Shown piece by piece: positions 9,316 through 16,831 of a stretch of DNA of 64,000 nt. Position numbers and translations under genes: made by a program. Numbering within the stretch: the stretch's first letter is position 1; each line of letters starts with the position of its first letter. The notes under the pieces are model-generated. The model made no database searches and was not told where the DNA came from. It saw nothing but the letters and a program-made list of their open reading frames with translations. The DNA comes from Lachnospiraceae bacterium (GTDB taxonomy: Bacteria > Bacillota > Clostridia > Lachnospirales > Lachnospiraceae), in NCBI GenBank assembly GCA_910575105.1, contig CAJTDK010000009.1, positions 1-64,000 on the forward strand, in the 5' to 3' direction.

Positions 9316-10203
9316 ATGGAACCAAAAATCATGGGTGGCTTGGGAATCCGGGGAAACAGTGATATGTATCATTATGAAAAAGGTGTCCATTATCTGCAAC
9401 TTGCAGACTGGCCATCGGAGTCTTTATGCCTTACTCGCTGCGGTTATCATGAATGCCCTCCGAATCACAGCTGGGGGCCTAAATCTCGTCCTCAATATCA
9501 TATGCACTTTATCTTAGAAGGAAAAGGAACGTTAGAAACCTGCGGAAACTCTTACCATTTAACGAAGGGAGACATTTTCCTGCTGCTCCCTAACGTAGTT
9601 TCCTGCTATTATGCTGACCATAAAGAGCCATGGCATTACGCATTTGCATGTTTCGTTGGAACACAGGCTGAAAGATATCTGAAAAGGGCAGGCTTTTCAA
9701 AGGATTCTGTTATACGCCGATGCAATCTTTCGGTAAATACTTTTACGGCATGCATTGACGAAATGTTAGAATCCCATCAGCTGACTATGACTAATGAATT
9801 AAAAAGAACTGCCGCGCTTTATAAGCTGTTCGCACTTCTTATAGAATCGAATGATTTCTCAGGAGAAGGGACTCGGTATGATTACTCCAGCCAATCCTAT
9901 CTGGACCATGCTTTACAATTTATACATTTCAATTTTCATAAAAATATACAAATATCTGATATTGCAGAATATGTAGGAATTACGCGTTCCTATCTTTTTC
10001 AGATTTTCAAGCAGAATCTGAACGAATCCCCAAAAGATTATCTTCTACATTACCGCATGGAACATGCGAAGTATCTTTTAGAGACAACCAATGAGTCGAT
10101 AAAAGGAATCTCTGCTGCCGTTGGATATAATGATCCTCTTACTTTTTCTAAAATGTTCAACAGCATTATTGGAGTCCCGCCTTCAAAATACCGGCAGATA
10201 TAG
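9316..10203 (+). CDS. AraC-family regulator of the alpha-galactoside operon
   Basis: 295-residue transcription factor with an N-terminal cupin sugar-sensing domain (about 20-150, PRPQYHMHFILEGKGTLE) and a C-terminal double helix-turn-helix (about 190-290). In the C-terminal domain the first HTH includes ISDIAEYVGITRSYLFQIFK and the second ends DPLTFSKMFNSIIGVPPSKY. ATG 9316 has GGAGGAGGG five bases upstream; the TTG at 9295 would place that site inside the gene, so it is rejected. It is transcribed away from the transporter and alpha-galactosidase operon, the standard MsmR/RafR arrangement, so it is expected to activate that operon when galactosides are present. The target is inferred from position. 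Confidence 0.92.
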   Translation: MEPKIMGGLGIRGNSDMYHYEKGVHYLQLADWPSESLCLTRCGYHECPPNHSWGPKSRPQYHMHFILEGKGTLETCGNSYHLTKGDIFLLLPNVVSCYYADHKEPWHYAFACFVGTQAERYLKRAGFSKDSVIRRCNLSVNTFTACIDEMLESHQLTMTNELKRTAALYKLFALLIESNDFSGEGTRYDYSSQSYLDHALQFIHFNFHKNIQISDIAEYVGITRSYLFQIFKQNLNESPKDYLLHYRMEHAKYLLETTNESIKGISAAVGYNDPLTFSKMFNSIIGVPPSKYRQI

Positions 10204-10504
10204 ACGCAAAACTATGCCGTTTCATAAATTATCAAAATAATGGCCAGGATTCTTTTGGGCAAGCATAAATACAAAAAATATCTGCCTACTGCCCTTAAAA
10301 ATTGAAAAAGGGGGACCCGAAGGTTTCACAGGTTATTTTTCAGAATCCAGTAATCGGTAACCAACCATATCACTTGCCTGATTCTCCAGCTGCTTCGCTA
10401 GATTTTCTAGTCATAGCCACTGCTACCGCTACACCATCGAAAGTCTGTTTTGTATCTGAAAAATTATCCTGCGTGATATGGCCGGATACTTATTTTTTGA
10501 TGTA
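10204..10504. repeat. Structured intergenic region with shared GCTACCGCTAC loop
   Basis: No credible gene; the 72-codon frame starting at TTG 10302 lacks a ribosome site. The region holds inverted segments: CCATATCAC (about 10370) pairs with GTGATATGG (about 10478), and TTTTTCAGA (about 10337) with TCTGAAAAA (about 10456). The two pairs are not nested, so they cannot form together. Near 10415 lies AGCCACTGCTACCGCTACACC-like sequence resembling the loop of the two palindromic elements at 13.3-13.6 kb (AGCCACCGCTACGCC). Possibly a diverged relative. Confidence 0.35.
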
Positions 10505-11563
10505 TCAGTCAGTAGGCTGACCGTCAAGGGGAAGCCTGACAATAAAAGTGCTGCCTCTGCCTGCCTGGCTTTTGACGGCAACCGTTCCCTTATGCAATTC
10601 CAGGATTCGCTTTACTAAGGGAAGGCCGAGCCCGTTGCCCTCCATATGGTGCGACGTGTCCCCCTGATAGAATTTATCAAAGATAAATCTTTGCGTGTTG
10701 TCTGCCATACCGATTCCATGGTCTTTCACGGAGACGACAGCATTCCGGTTATCTGAACGTAAGGCTACAGTGATACATTCCTCTGCGGGGGAAAATTTTA
10801 TTGCATTATCCAGAAGGTTCATCCATACTTGCTTTAAGAGCGGGCCGTCTGCCCTGATCATCACCTCTTCCAGATTAATATCAAAGCTGATCCGCTTTTT
10901 CTCCCATTTACTTTCCAGAAGCAGAAGAGATTCACGGATCTGTTCACTTAGAGAATAGGCCGTTTTATCTGTCAGAAGAGTAAGGCTCTCGACTTTTGAA
11001 AGGCTCAGTACAGTCGCGGAAAGCTCAGAAAGCCGCTGGGATTCTTCTATGATAATATCCAGATATTCCTGGCTTTGGGCCGTATCCAGATTCTGGCTCT
11101 TTAACAGCCTGGCAAAGCCGAGGATGGAGACGATCGGGGTCTTAAACTCATGGGAAAAATTGTTGATAAAATCCGAGCGGAACATCTCCGTCCCGGACAG
11201 ATCCTCCGTCATCTGGTTAAAGCATTCGGAAAGCTCCTGGAATTCTTTCGGGTGCTCCAGATGAATCTTCACCTCATAATTTCCCGCTGAAACTTCGTGG
11301 ATTGCCTGGATCAGCGTGTGAAGCGGACGTAAGGGGAAATGGCTCATAAAAAAAGACAGGGTCGTGCCGATGATAATACTGATGATTCCGCTCTGAAATA
11401 ATAAAGGCATCATAGAGCCGCCGGGTTCGGGTTTGATCCAGCCGTGCCTGATCGCGAAGATGATGACCGTATTGCTGGCAAACATAGTCAGAACCAGTAA
11501 GATAAAGACGGAGCCGGTTGCTAATAAAGTAATCTTGATGCGTACACCTGCCTGTTCTCTCAT
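10505..11563 (-). CDS. Membrane sensor histidine kinase
   Basis: 352-residue kinase with two membrane helices (about 9-38 and 53-75) and only a very short outside segment between them (HGWIKPEPGGS), so it probably senses something at or in the membrane. A HAMP domain (about 76-128) follows, then HisKA with phospho-accepting His138 in FSHEFKTPI. The ATPase domain has the N box NLLDNAIKF, G1 DHGIGM, the F box FIFDKFYQGD and G2 GNGLGLPL. Its ATG overlaps the regulator stop codon by 4 bp (ATGA), so the two are translationally coupled. Ligand unknown. Confidence 0.94.
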   Translation of the reverse strand: MREQAGVRIKITLLATGSVFILLVLTMFASNTVIIFAIRHGWIKPEPGGSMMPLLFQSGIISIIIGTTLSFFMSHFPLRPLHTLIQAIHEVSAGNYEVKIHLEHPKEFQELSECFNQMTEDLSGTEMFRSDFINNFSHEFKTPIVSILGFARLLKSQNLDTAQSQEYLDIIIEESQRLSELSATVLSLSKVESLTLLTDKTAYSLSEQIRESLLLLESKWEKKRISFDINLEEVMIRADGPLLKQVWMNLLDNAIKFSPAEECITVALRSDNRNAVVSVKDHGIGMADNTQRFIFDKFYQGDTSHHMEGNGLGLPLVKRILELHKGTVAVKSQAGRGSTFIVRLPLDGQPTD

Positions 11564-12243
11564 ACCAATTCCTCCTCTACCTGCGCTTTATAGCCAAGTC
11601 CCCGTATCGTGACGATCGTAAAATCCGTACAGCCCTCAAAACGTTTTCTAAGACGGTTGATGTGGACGCTTACAGTAGCGTCCGTGGAATCTGAGGCAGG
11701 ACCCCAGATATCTTCCATGAGCTGCATACGGGTAAATATTTTGTTTGGATAAGACAAAAGCTTATATAAAAGATAAAATTCTTTTTGCGGAAGAAGCTGC
11801 TCTTTTTTCTGGGTTTTTACGGTCAGGGCATCATAATCCAGAATTGTTGAGCCGATAGTAAGCTGGCGCTCAGATATGATCTTCGCTCTTCGCAGCAATG
11901 CCTTGATCCGCAGAAGCATCACCGCTTCATCTACAGGTTTAGTCATATAATCGTCGGTTCCCGACAGAAAACCCTGCTTTACGTCTTCTGGAAGCTGTCT
12001 TGCAGAAAGCATCAGGATAGGGATATCATTGTTACAGCTGCGCAAAAGCTTTGCAAAGCAGCAGCCATCCATGCCGGGCATCATGACATCCAGCACCATC
12101 AGGTCAATATTTATCTTCTCCATAATATCCAGCGCTTTTTTTGCACAGTCTGCGCAGGACGTCGTATACCCGGCGTCTGACAGTACGGCAGACAGGTAAC
12201 GGCGTGTATTCTTATCATCATCTACAATTAAAATATGTAGCAT
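11560..12243 (-). CDS. OmpR/PhoB-family response regulator
   Basis: 227 residues. The receiver domain (1-115) has the acidic pair in IVDDD, phosphorylation site Asp52 in MVLDVMMPGMDG and conserved Lys in YMTKPVD. The winged-helix DNA-binding domain (about 130-222) includes YPNKIFTRMQLMEDIWG and VSVHINRLRKRF. ATG 12243 follows AAGGAGGATATTTT. It is upstream of and overlapping the kinase gene. Proteins of this class bind pairs of direct half-sites 11 bp apart; such a pair lies in the divergent promoter region (12349-12364). Confidence 0.95.
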   Translation of the reverse strand: MLHILIVDDDKNTRRYLSAVLSDAGYTTSCADCAKKALDIMEKINIDLMVLDVMMPGMDGCCFAKLLRSCNNDIPILMLSARQLPEDVKQGFLSGTDDYMTKPVDEAVMLLRIKALLRRAKIISERQLTIGSTILDYDALTVKTQKKEQLLPQKEFYLLYKLLSYPNKIFTRMQLMEDIWGPASDSTDATVSVHINRLRKRFEGCTDFTIVTIRGLGYKAQVEEELV

Positions 12244-12348
12244 AAAATATCCTCCTTATCTGTTCCCTGAGAGAATTCTATCATAAAAAGTGTAACGTAA
12301 ACGAACGAATGACATTTTTCACACATTTTTCATATTCAGGAGCCGTGA

Positions 12349-12387
12349 GTTTACATTCAGTTTAACAAACGTATTTATGATTATAAA
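12349..12387 (+). promoter_or_regulatory. Candidate response-regulator box and promoter for small genes
   Basis: GTTTA occurs at 12349-12353 and again at 12360-12364, exactly one helical turn (11 bp) apart, within GTTTACATTCAGTTTAAC. It ends 17 bp before a TATAAA (12382-12387), so the box occupies the -35 position. A similar GTTTACGTTACA lies on the minus strand near 12290-12302, on the side facing the two-component genes. This suggests control of both directions by the adjacent regulator. Confidence 0.45.
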
Positions 12388-12501
12388 ATACCTGAGGCTT
12401 GCCGGAGAGGCAAAAAAGATTAAGGGACAAAGAGTGAAAAGAACGGATCGGGCAGCGGCCTGTGCAAAAGACAAAATGCGTGAGAGAAAGGAGAGATTCA
12501 A

Positions 12502-12690
12502 ATGGGGAGCAGTTATACAGTAAGTCCTTCGAGGGATATCCGGAAGACGAAATTTACCGTATTGAAGGATCAGCAGTGTACGCTTAATATGCAGATCCGT
12601 CTGGCAATGGAGCTGCATAACACACAGGTGCAGGCAGATCTGGAAAAGCAATTGGAAGAAGTAACGGAGCAGATAGATCATTTTATCTGA
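12502..12690 (+). CDS. Small protein of unknown function (62 aa)
   Basis: Not recognised. A clear AAAGGAG stands 9 bases before ATG 12502. The protein is soluble with no signal peptide or membrane helix. The N-terminus is basic (SPSRDIRKTKFTVLKD) and the second half is a strongly predicted amphipathic helix rich in Gln, Glu and Leu (TQVQADLEKQLEEVTEQI), suggesting a coiled-coil or oligomer. It is divergent from a two-component system and 58 bp before a second small gene with its own ribosome site. Confidence 0.65.
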   Translation: MGSSYTVSPSRDIRKTKFTVLKDQQCTLNMQIRLAMELHNTQVQADLEKQLEEVTEQIDHFI

Positions 12691-12748
12691 TGACCGGGCA
12701 AAACAAGGCGGTGTCATTACCCGCATCTGTAAGAGAGGAGTTTTAGCA

Positions 12749-13099
12749 ATGAGTATGAGTGTTTATGTAATGAATTACAGCAATGGTTCGCGGAAGAATC
12801 TGCAGAATGACGCAAAATCGACAGCACAGAAAACAGGTAAGGAAGAGATGAAAACAGCTGAGCTTCAGCAGGAGGCACGTTCGGTACGGGTTACGAAGGA
12901 GAAATACCGTGAGGACGGCACAGTATCTATGGTGCGGCGTATGCAGGAAACAGAAGCCTGCCGCCAGATCAGGGGAGGCGGGGAAAGCTTTAAAGATACG
13001 GCAGGATCTGCCGGCGGGAAGCAATCCTTCGCTAATGTACAGACTGATACGGTTATGATCAGTGAAGAGGGAAGACGTTCATATGCAATGATGGAGTAA
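12749..13099 (+). CDS. Small protein of unknown function (116 aa)
   Basis: Not recognised. GAGAGGAG lies 8 bases before ATG 12749. The protein is hydrophilic and charged, with many Gln, Lys, Glu, Arg and Ser residues, and no membrane helix or signal peptide. The C-terminus reads DTVMISEEGRRSYAMME; similar ISEEG tails recur, as far as I recall, in small uncharacterised Lachnospiraceae proteins. It shares direction and probably a transcript with the 62-residue gene just upstream and is followed by a strong hairpin at 13193. The pair may be the output of the divergent two-component system, which is inference. Confidence 0.65.
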   Translation: MSMSVYVMNYSNGSRKNLQNDAKSTAQKTGKEEMKTAELQQEARSVRVTKEKYREDGTVSMVRRMQETEACRQIRGGGESFKDTAGSAGGKQSFANVQTDTVMISEEGRRSYAMME

Positions 13100-13192
13100 T
13101 AAACGTTTCTGTTCACGCATGACCAGTAACTAATAAACGATCACTGCTCACATTGGGGCCGGTAAACGCTGCCGATATAGGAAGGAAATCAA

Positions 13193-13241
13193 AAAACAAG
13201 CGCACGCTATTGACACCTGCTTGATGGCGCGCGCTTGTTTT
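13193..13241 (+). terminator. Rho-independent terminator-like hairpin
   Basis: AAAACAAGCGCACGC pairs with GCGCGCGCTTGTTTT (one mismatch in 15) across a 19-nt loop and ends in TTTT. It closes the small-gene transcript. Its strength and A-flanked base would let it work in both directions. Confidence 0.75.
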
Positions 13242-13298
13242 GCGCTTGAAATACCGAAGGATATTATATATAATGAGGAAAGGTAAAAAAGTACTTGG

Positions 13299-13440
13299 AC
13301 TAGTACATCATTGTATTAATTCTCGAGTAATAAGCACTCGCTGTACTAGACGTAGCCGCTACGCCTTCAGTTAGCAGGTGTACAGATGACACGAATATCA
13401 AGCATTTATTACTTCAAGATTAATACAATGATGTACTAGT
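13299..13440. repeat. Palindromic element E1 (142 bp)
   Basis: The outer 22 bp at each end (13299-13320 and 13419-13440) are perfectly complementary. The stem continues for about 13 bp with one bulge (TCTCGAGTAATAA against TTATTACTTCAAGA). Ends are ACTAGTACATCATTG-type, with TA flanking GTACATC. The interior contains GCTGTACTAG, the end sequence of the neighbouring element, and a small CGTAGC-C-GCTACG hairpin. It shares 5 bp with element E2. No open reading frame; a non-autonomous (MITE-like) element is the likeliest nature. Confidence 0.75.
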
Positions 13441-13602
13441 ACAGCGAATATTAAGTAATTGGCAGTTTGACTTGCCTATTTTCCTGATAGCACTGCTCCA
13501 CAAGCCTCGACGCAGCCACCGCTACGCCTATGTTTGTGAAGCAGCACTCTCAGAAAAATATTCTGCGCCAAACTATCCAAAACTTAATTTTCGCTGTACT
13601 AG
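13436..13602. repeat. Palindromic element E2 (167 bp)
   Basis: Imperfect inverted repeat of about 71 nt per arm with perfect tips CTAGTACAGCGAA / TTCGCTGTACTAG. The loop at about 13508-13531 contains CGCAGCCACCGCTACGCC. A 70-bp internally deleted copy in opposite orientation lies at 40734-40803. TA dinucleotides flank GTACAGCGAA at both ends, as expected for an element mobilised by an IS630/Tc1-type transposase; this link is not proven. Confidence 0.8.
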
Positions 13603-13631
13603 CAGTTTGATATTCGGAAAGGGAGAAAAGG

Positions 13632-14309
13632 ATGCTTGGAGATACACAGGGAAAAAAGCTTGACAGGTATGTGCCGGATTATGTGGTCTTTGATCTGGAG
13701 ACGACGGGGATCAGTTATATGACGGACAAGGTTATCGAGATTTCTGCAATTAAGGTACGGGAAAAGAAGGTGGCGGATACGTTTTCTGCGCTGGTGAATC
13801 CAGAGATGAAGATTCCGTCCCGTGCGTCCCAGGTCAACCACATCTATGACGATATGGTGAAGGATGCTCCTGTATTTGAGAAGGTTCTGGCGGATTTTGA
13901 CGCGTTTGTCTCAGATATGGTTCTGGTGGGGCATAATATCCACAGCTTTGATATGAAGTTCATCCAGCGGGACGCGAAGCGGTACTGGGGCAGGATATTT
14001 GCAAATGATTATATTGATACGCTGACGGTCGCCAGACAGTGCCTGCCGCAGCTTTCTAATCATAAGCTCACGAGCCTGGCGTCGCATTATCATATTGCCA
14101 CAGGCGGGGCGCACCGGGCGTTGGCTGACTGTAGCATGAACCAGAAGGTGTTTGAGCGGCTGGGCGGGGAACTAAAGTCGCCCGCAGGAAAAAAGAAGAT
14201 GAAGACCTGTCCGAGATGCGGGCAGATGCTGAGAAAACGCAGCGGGAAGTTCGGGGAGTTCTGGGGATGCAGCGGATACCCCGGCTGCAGATATACAGAG
14301 AACGCATGA
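13632..14309 (+). CDS. DEDDh 3'-5' exonuclease with C-terminal topoisomerase-type zinc finger
   Basis: 225 residues. The N-terminal DnaQ-like exonuclease fold (about 14-175) has Asp21 and Glu23 in VVFDLETTGI, the GHNIHSFDMKF motif and HRALADCSM, completing the DEDDh set. A basic linker leads to a four-cysteine finger at the C-terminus (Cys193-x2-Cys196, Cys213-x5-Cys219; SGKFGEFWGCSGYPGCRYTE), the type found at the end of DNA topoisomerase I that binds single-stranded DNA. The predicted role is trimming DNA ends, possibly in repair. ATG 13632 follows GGGAGAAAAGG. It stands alone, just after two palindromic elements. Confidence 0.88.
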   Translation: MLGDTQGKKLDRYVPDYVVFDLETTGISYMTDKVIEISAIKVREKKVADTFSALVNPEMKIPSRASQVNHIYDDMVKDAPVFEKVLADFDAFVSDMVLVGHNIHSFDMKFIQRDAKRYWGRIFANDYIDTLTVARQCLPQLSNHKLTSLASHYHIATGGAHRALADCSMNQKVFERLGGELKSPAGKKKMKTCPRCGQMLRKRSGKFGEFWGCSGYPGCRYTENA

Positions 14310-14319
14310 TACATATTGA

Positions 14320-14352
14320 GTTACTGTTCAATGTTCGCAGAGTGAACAGCAG
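14320..14352. repeat. GTTACTG-family hairpin, copy b
   Basis: GTTACTGTTCA at 14320-14330 and TGAACAG at 14342-14348 give a 7-bp stem (CTGTTCA / TGAACAG). The right end is diverged from the CAGTAAC seen in other copies. It lies just after the exonuclease gene. Confidence 0.55.
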
Positions 14353-14425
14353 CATATTGGCAAATGCAGGGAAAACCGTTAACATATATGGAGAAGAAAG
14401 CTTATAGAAGAAGAGGGCTTATGGT

Positions 14426-15571
14426 ATGTTTTTAATTAAGAATGCAGAGGTTTATGCGCCGGAATATATGGGCAGAAAAGATGTTTTGGTCTGTAATGAG
14501 AGGATAGAGTGTATACAGGATTCTATTGACGGACTTCCGGTGGAAGGTGAAGTGATAGATGCAGAAGGGAGGCTTTTGGTTCCCGGGCTTGTTGACCAGC
14601 ATGTCCATGTGACAGGCGGCGGCGGGGAAGGTAGCTTCCATACGCGCACCCCGGAGCTTGAGCTGTCGGAGCTGGTAAGGGGCGGCATCACAACGGTAGT
14701 GGGGCTTTTGGGGACAGACGGCATGACAAGGAGCGTGGAGAATCTGTATGCCAAGACTGCAGCCCTTAACGAGGAAGGCGTGACGGCGTATATGATGACG
14801 GGGGCCTACGGCTTTCCGTCGCCGACCATCACCGGGGAAGCAGACAGGGATGTGGTGTTTATCCGGGAAGTACTGGGATTAAAGCTTGCCATATCCGACC
14901 ACCGGGCGCCCAATATCACAGTGAGAGAACTGGTACAATGCGCCAGCAGGGTAAGGGTCGCAGGGATGCTTTCTGGAAAACCAGGAGTCGTCATCCTGCA
15001 TATGGGAGATGAGCCTTCGGGATTAAAGCCGGTATTCGAGGCGCTGGATGAGGGCTCTGTTCCCGTTCGGATCTTCCGGCCTACACATGTCAACCGCAAT
15101 GGACGACTGTTGGAGGAGGGGTATGCTTTCCTTGAAAAGGGAGGATATATCGACCTGACCTGCGGGATCAGCAAGGATGCGACGCCGGGGAACTGTATTG
15201 CAGAGGCTCTTAGGCGGAATATTCCGACAAAGCATATCACCATAAGCTCTGACGGACACGGGAGTTGGTCCAATTACGCTGAGGACGGGACGCTCCTTGA
15301 GATCGGAGTCTCCGGAGTGGATGCGCTTTATCGGGAACTGAGGCGCATGGTAAAAGAGCTTGGGATGGCAGTGGAAGAAGCGCTGCCCTTTATGACGAGT
15401 CAGGCGGCGGAAGCGCTTGGCCTGTTTCCAAAGAAGGGATGCATACGGAAAGGGGCGGATGCGGATATGCTTCTTTTGGGACAGGATATGTCTCTTGACA
15501 GCTATATTTCCCGCGGACAGGTATTCATGAGCGGCGGCAGGATACTTCGCAAAGGAACTTATGAAAGATAA
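14426..15571 (+). CDS. iadA: Isoaspartyl dipeptidase (beta-aspartyl peptidase)
   Basis: 381-residue zinc amidohydrolase that splits beta-aspartyl dipeptides left over from degradation of isoaspartate-damaged proteins. The metal-binding motif DQHVHVTGGGGEGSF at about 57-71 is diagnostic; SDGHGSW (about 284) carries the later catalytic Asp, and PGVVILHMGDEP lies in the barrel. Length matches the family (about 390). ATG 14426 has AGAGGGC upstream. Cytoplasmic, no signal peptide. It is followed by 26-nt tandem repeats and a bidirectional terminator, so it is a single-gene unit. Confidence 0.93.
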   Translation: MFLIKNAEVYAPEYMGRKDVLVCNERIECIQDSIDGLPVEGEVIDAEGRLLVPGLVDQHVHVTGGGGEGSFHTRTPELELSELVRGGITTVVGLLGTDGMTRSVENLYAKTAALNEEGVTAYMMTGAYGFPSPTITGEADRDVVFIREVLGLKLAISDHRAPNITVRELVQCASRVRVAGMLSGKPGVVILHMGDEPSGLKPVFEALDEGSVPVRIFRPTHVNRNGRLLEEGYAFLEKGGYIDLTCGISKDATPGNCIAEALRRNIPTKHITISSDGHGSWSNYAEDGTLLEIGVSGVDALYRELRRMVKELGMAVEEALPFMTSQAAEALGLFPKKGCIRKGADADMLLLGQDMSLDSYISRGQVFMSGGRILRKGTYER

Positions 15572-15659
15572 CAGATGCCGTGACAGAGATGAGATAGCAG
15601 ATGTTGTGACGGAGATGAGATACCAGAGATGAGATAGCAGATGGCGTGACAGATATCAG
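15570..15659. repeat. 26-nt tandem repeat after iadA
   Basis: Units of about 26 nt of the form AGCAGATGNNGTGAC-GAGATGAGAT occur at 15570-15595, 15596-15621, a 14-nt partial unit, and 15636-15659. They begin at the iadA stop codon. Non-coding. Confidence 0.8.
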
Positions 15660-15670
15660 AACAGATAGAA

Positions 15671-15733
15671 AAACAGCCGGAACCTGAGACGGGCAGGCTG
15701 CCGCTTTGGCAGTGGATCAGGTTCTGGCTGTTT
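15671..15733. terminator. Bidirectional terminator between iadA and aminotransferase
   Basis: AAACAGCCGGAACCTGA pairs with TCAGGTTCTGGCTGTTT (one mismatch) with an inner GGCAGGCTGCC hairpin. It serves two convergent genes. Confidence 0.85.
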
Positions 15734-15739
15734 GCGGTG

Positions 15740-16795
15740 TTATTTGGCGAAATCTTTAAAGACCTCCGCCACCCGCTGCATGTCCGCAATAGGAAACCGC
15801 TGGTCGCAGCTTATAGACATGACGTGGGCATAGATGTACTCTGCTCCGGGGTAATTCCCGATCTCGATAAAGGGAGGCACCGGCCAGTACACCTTCGGCG
15901 GGATCCGGTTGTCTGCCAGATGCTTCATCAAAGCCTCCCTGTCATCCACGAGAAATGGAAAGAACATGGGGCATACATCGTCGGGCAGTTCAGTGAAGAT
16001 GGGGCGTACCGCCGGATTATCCGGCAGATGTCCGAGAAGATAGGCGAAGTTCTCCCGCCTTTTTTTGATGGCATCGTCCAGCGGATAGTGCTCGATGGCC
16101 CGGAGTGATTCATCGTCCCCTGCCTGCATGTCAAAGATCTCCCGCAGCATGAACTCTGCCTTCCAGAAGGCATCAGCGCTTTCCTGGTTGAGCTTTTCAT
16201 TGTCCGTAAGCTCATACTCCTGCCGCTTGCTGAGTGCGCTGCGGCGGATGTCCAGATGGGTCTCGTTTGCGGGGATAGGGGAAACGCTGAACTTTCCGTT
16301 CCGCTTGATGGCAAGGCCGCCGGAGATGACGCCCATCCATTTGCGCAGGCTGACGGTTACGTAGTCCGTATCCGGGCATGCAGGGGAGAAGGCAGTGTGG
16401 GTACAGTCCTGCATAACGATGATGTGATTTTGGCGGCATTTTTTCACGAATGCCGTATCGAAGTCAGAAAAGCCATAATAGCCGCAGATCATCAGAAAGC
16501 TGATCTTGGGAATCAGGCGTTCGTCGAACTTAGGACTCAGGTTGCGGTCAAGATCGTAATAATAAATTTTGTAGCCCGCCTTTACAAAGCATCCGCTCAC
16601 TGTTTCGCAGGTGTATGCGGGAAGGTAAGCCGCCCGCCTTTCATCCGTCAGCATACTGTCCTGAAGACAGAGATAGATGGCGCACCTTCCGGACATGAGA
16701 TGAAGGATGTCGTCTGCGCCCGGACACAGCCTTTCTGCATAATTGTTGTGCTCCTCCCTAAGCGGGGAGTAAGGGAAAAAACCTCCGATTTCCAT
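15740..16795 (-). CDS. PLP-dependent aminotransferase-like protein (DegT/DnrJ type)
   Basis: 351 residues with fold-type I PLP features. QDCTHTAFS carries the Asp that contacts the pyridine nitrogen, and SLRKWMGVISGG carries the Lys expected to form the Schiff base. The closing region PVPPFIEIGNYPGAEYIYAHVMSISCDQRF resembles the DegT/DnrJ/EryC1 end (LPL..M). The family usually makes amino sugars, but no sugar-nucleotide genes are nearby, so the substrate is open. ATG 16795 follows AAGGAGGTTTCATT. It lies 36 bp downstream of the rpiR-type gene and is probably co-transcribed with it. Confidence 0.8.
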   Translation of the reverse strand: MEIGGFFPYSPLREEHNNYAERLCPGADDILHLMSGRCAIYLCLQDSMLTDERRAAYLPAYTCETVSGCFVKAGYKIYYYDLDRNLSPKFDERLIPKISFLMICGYYGFSDFDTAFVKKCRQNHIIVMQDCTHTAFSPACPDTDYVTVSLRKWMGVISGGLAIKRNGKFSVSPIPANETHLDIRRSALSKRQEYELTDNEKLNQESADAFWKAEFMLREIFDMQAGDDESLRAIEHYPLDDAIKKRRENFAYLLGHLPDNPAVRPIFTELPDDVCPMFFPFLVDDREALMKHLADNRIPPKVYWPVPPFIEIGNYPGAEYIYAHVMSISCDQRFPIADMQRVAEVFKDFAK

Positions 16796-16831
16796 AATGA
16801 AACCTCCTTGTGATATGTGAATGATTTTTGA

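Noticed and set aside
10209-10220. AAAACTATGCCG shared with the recombinase hairpin at 1990-2065
   Set aside because: Only a 12-base match in AT-rich flanks, without the paired arm; not enough to call a second element end.
10302-10520. 72-codon plus-strand ORF after the AraC gene
   Set aside because: TTG start without a ribosome site, overlaps the end of the kinase gene on the other strand and runs through inverted repeats.
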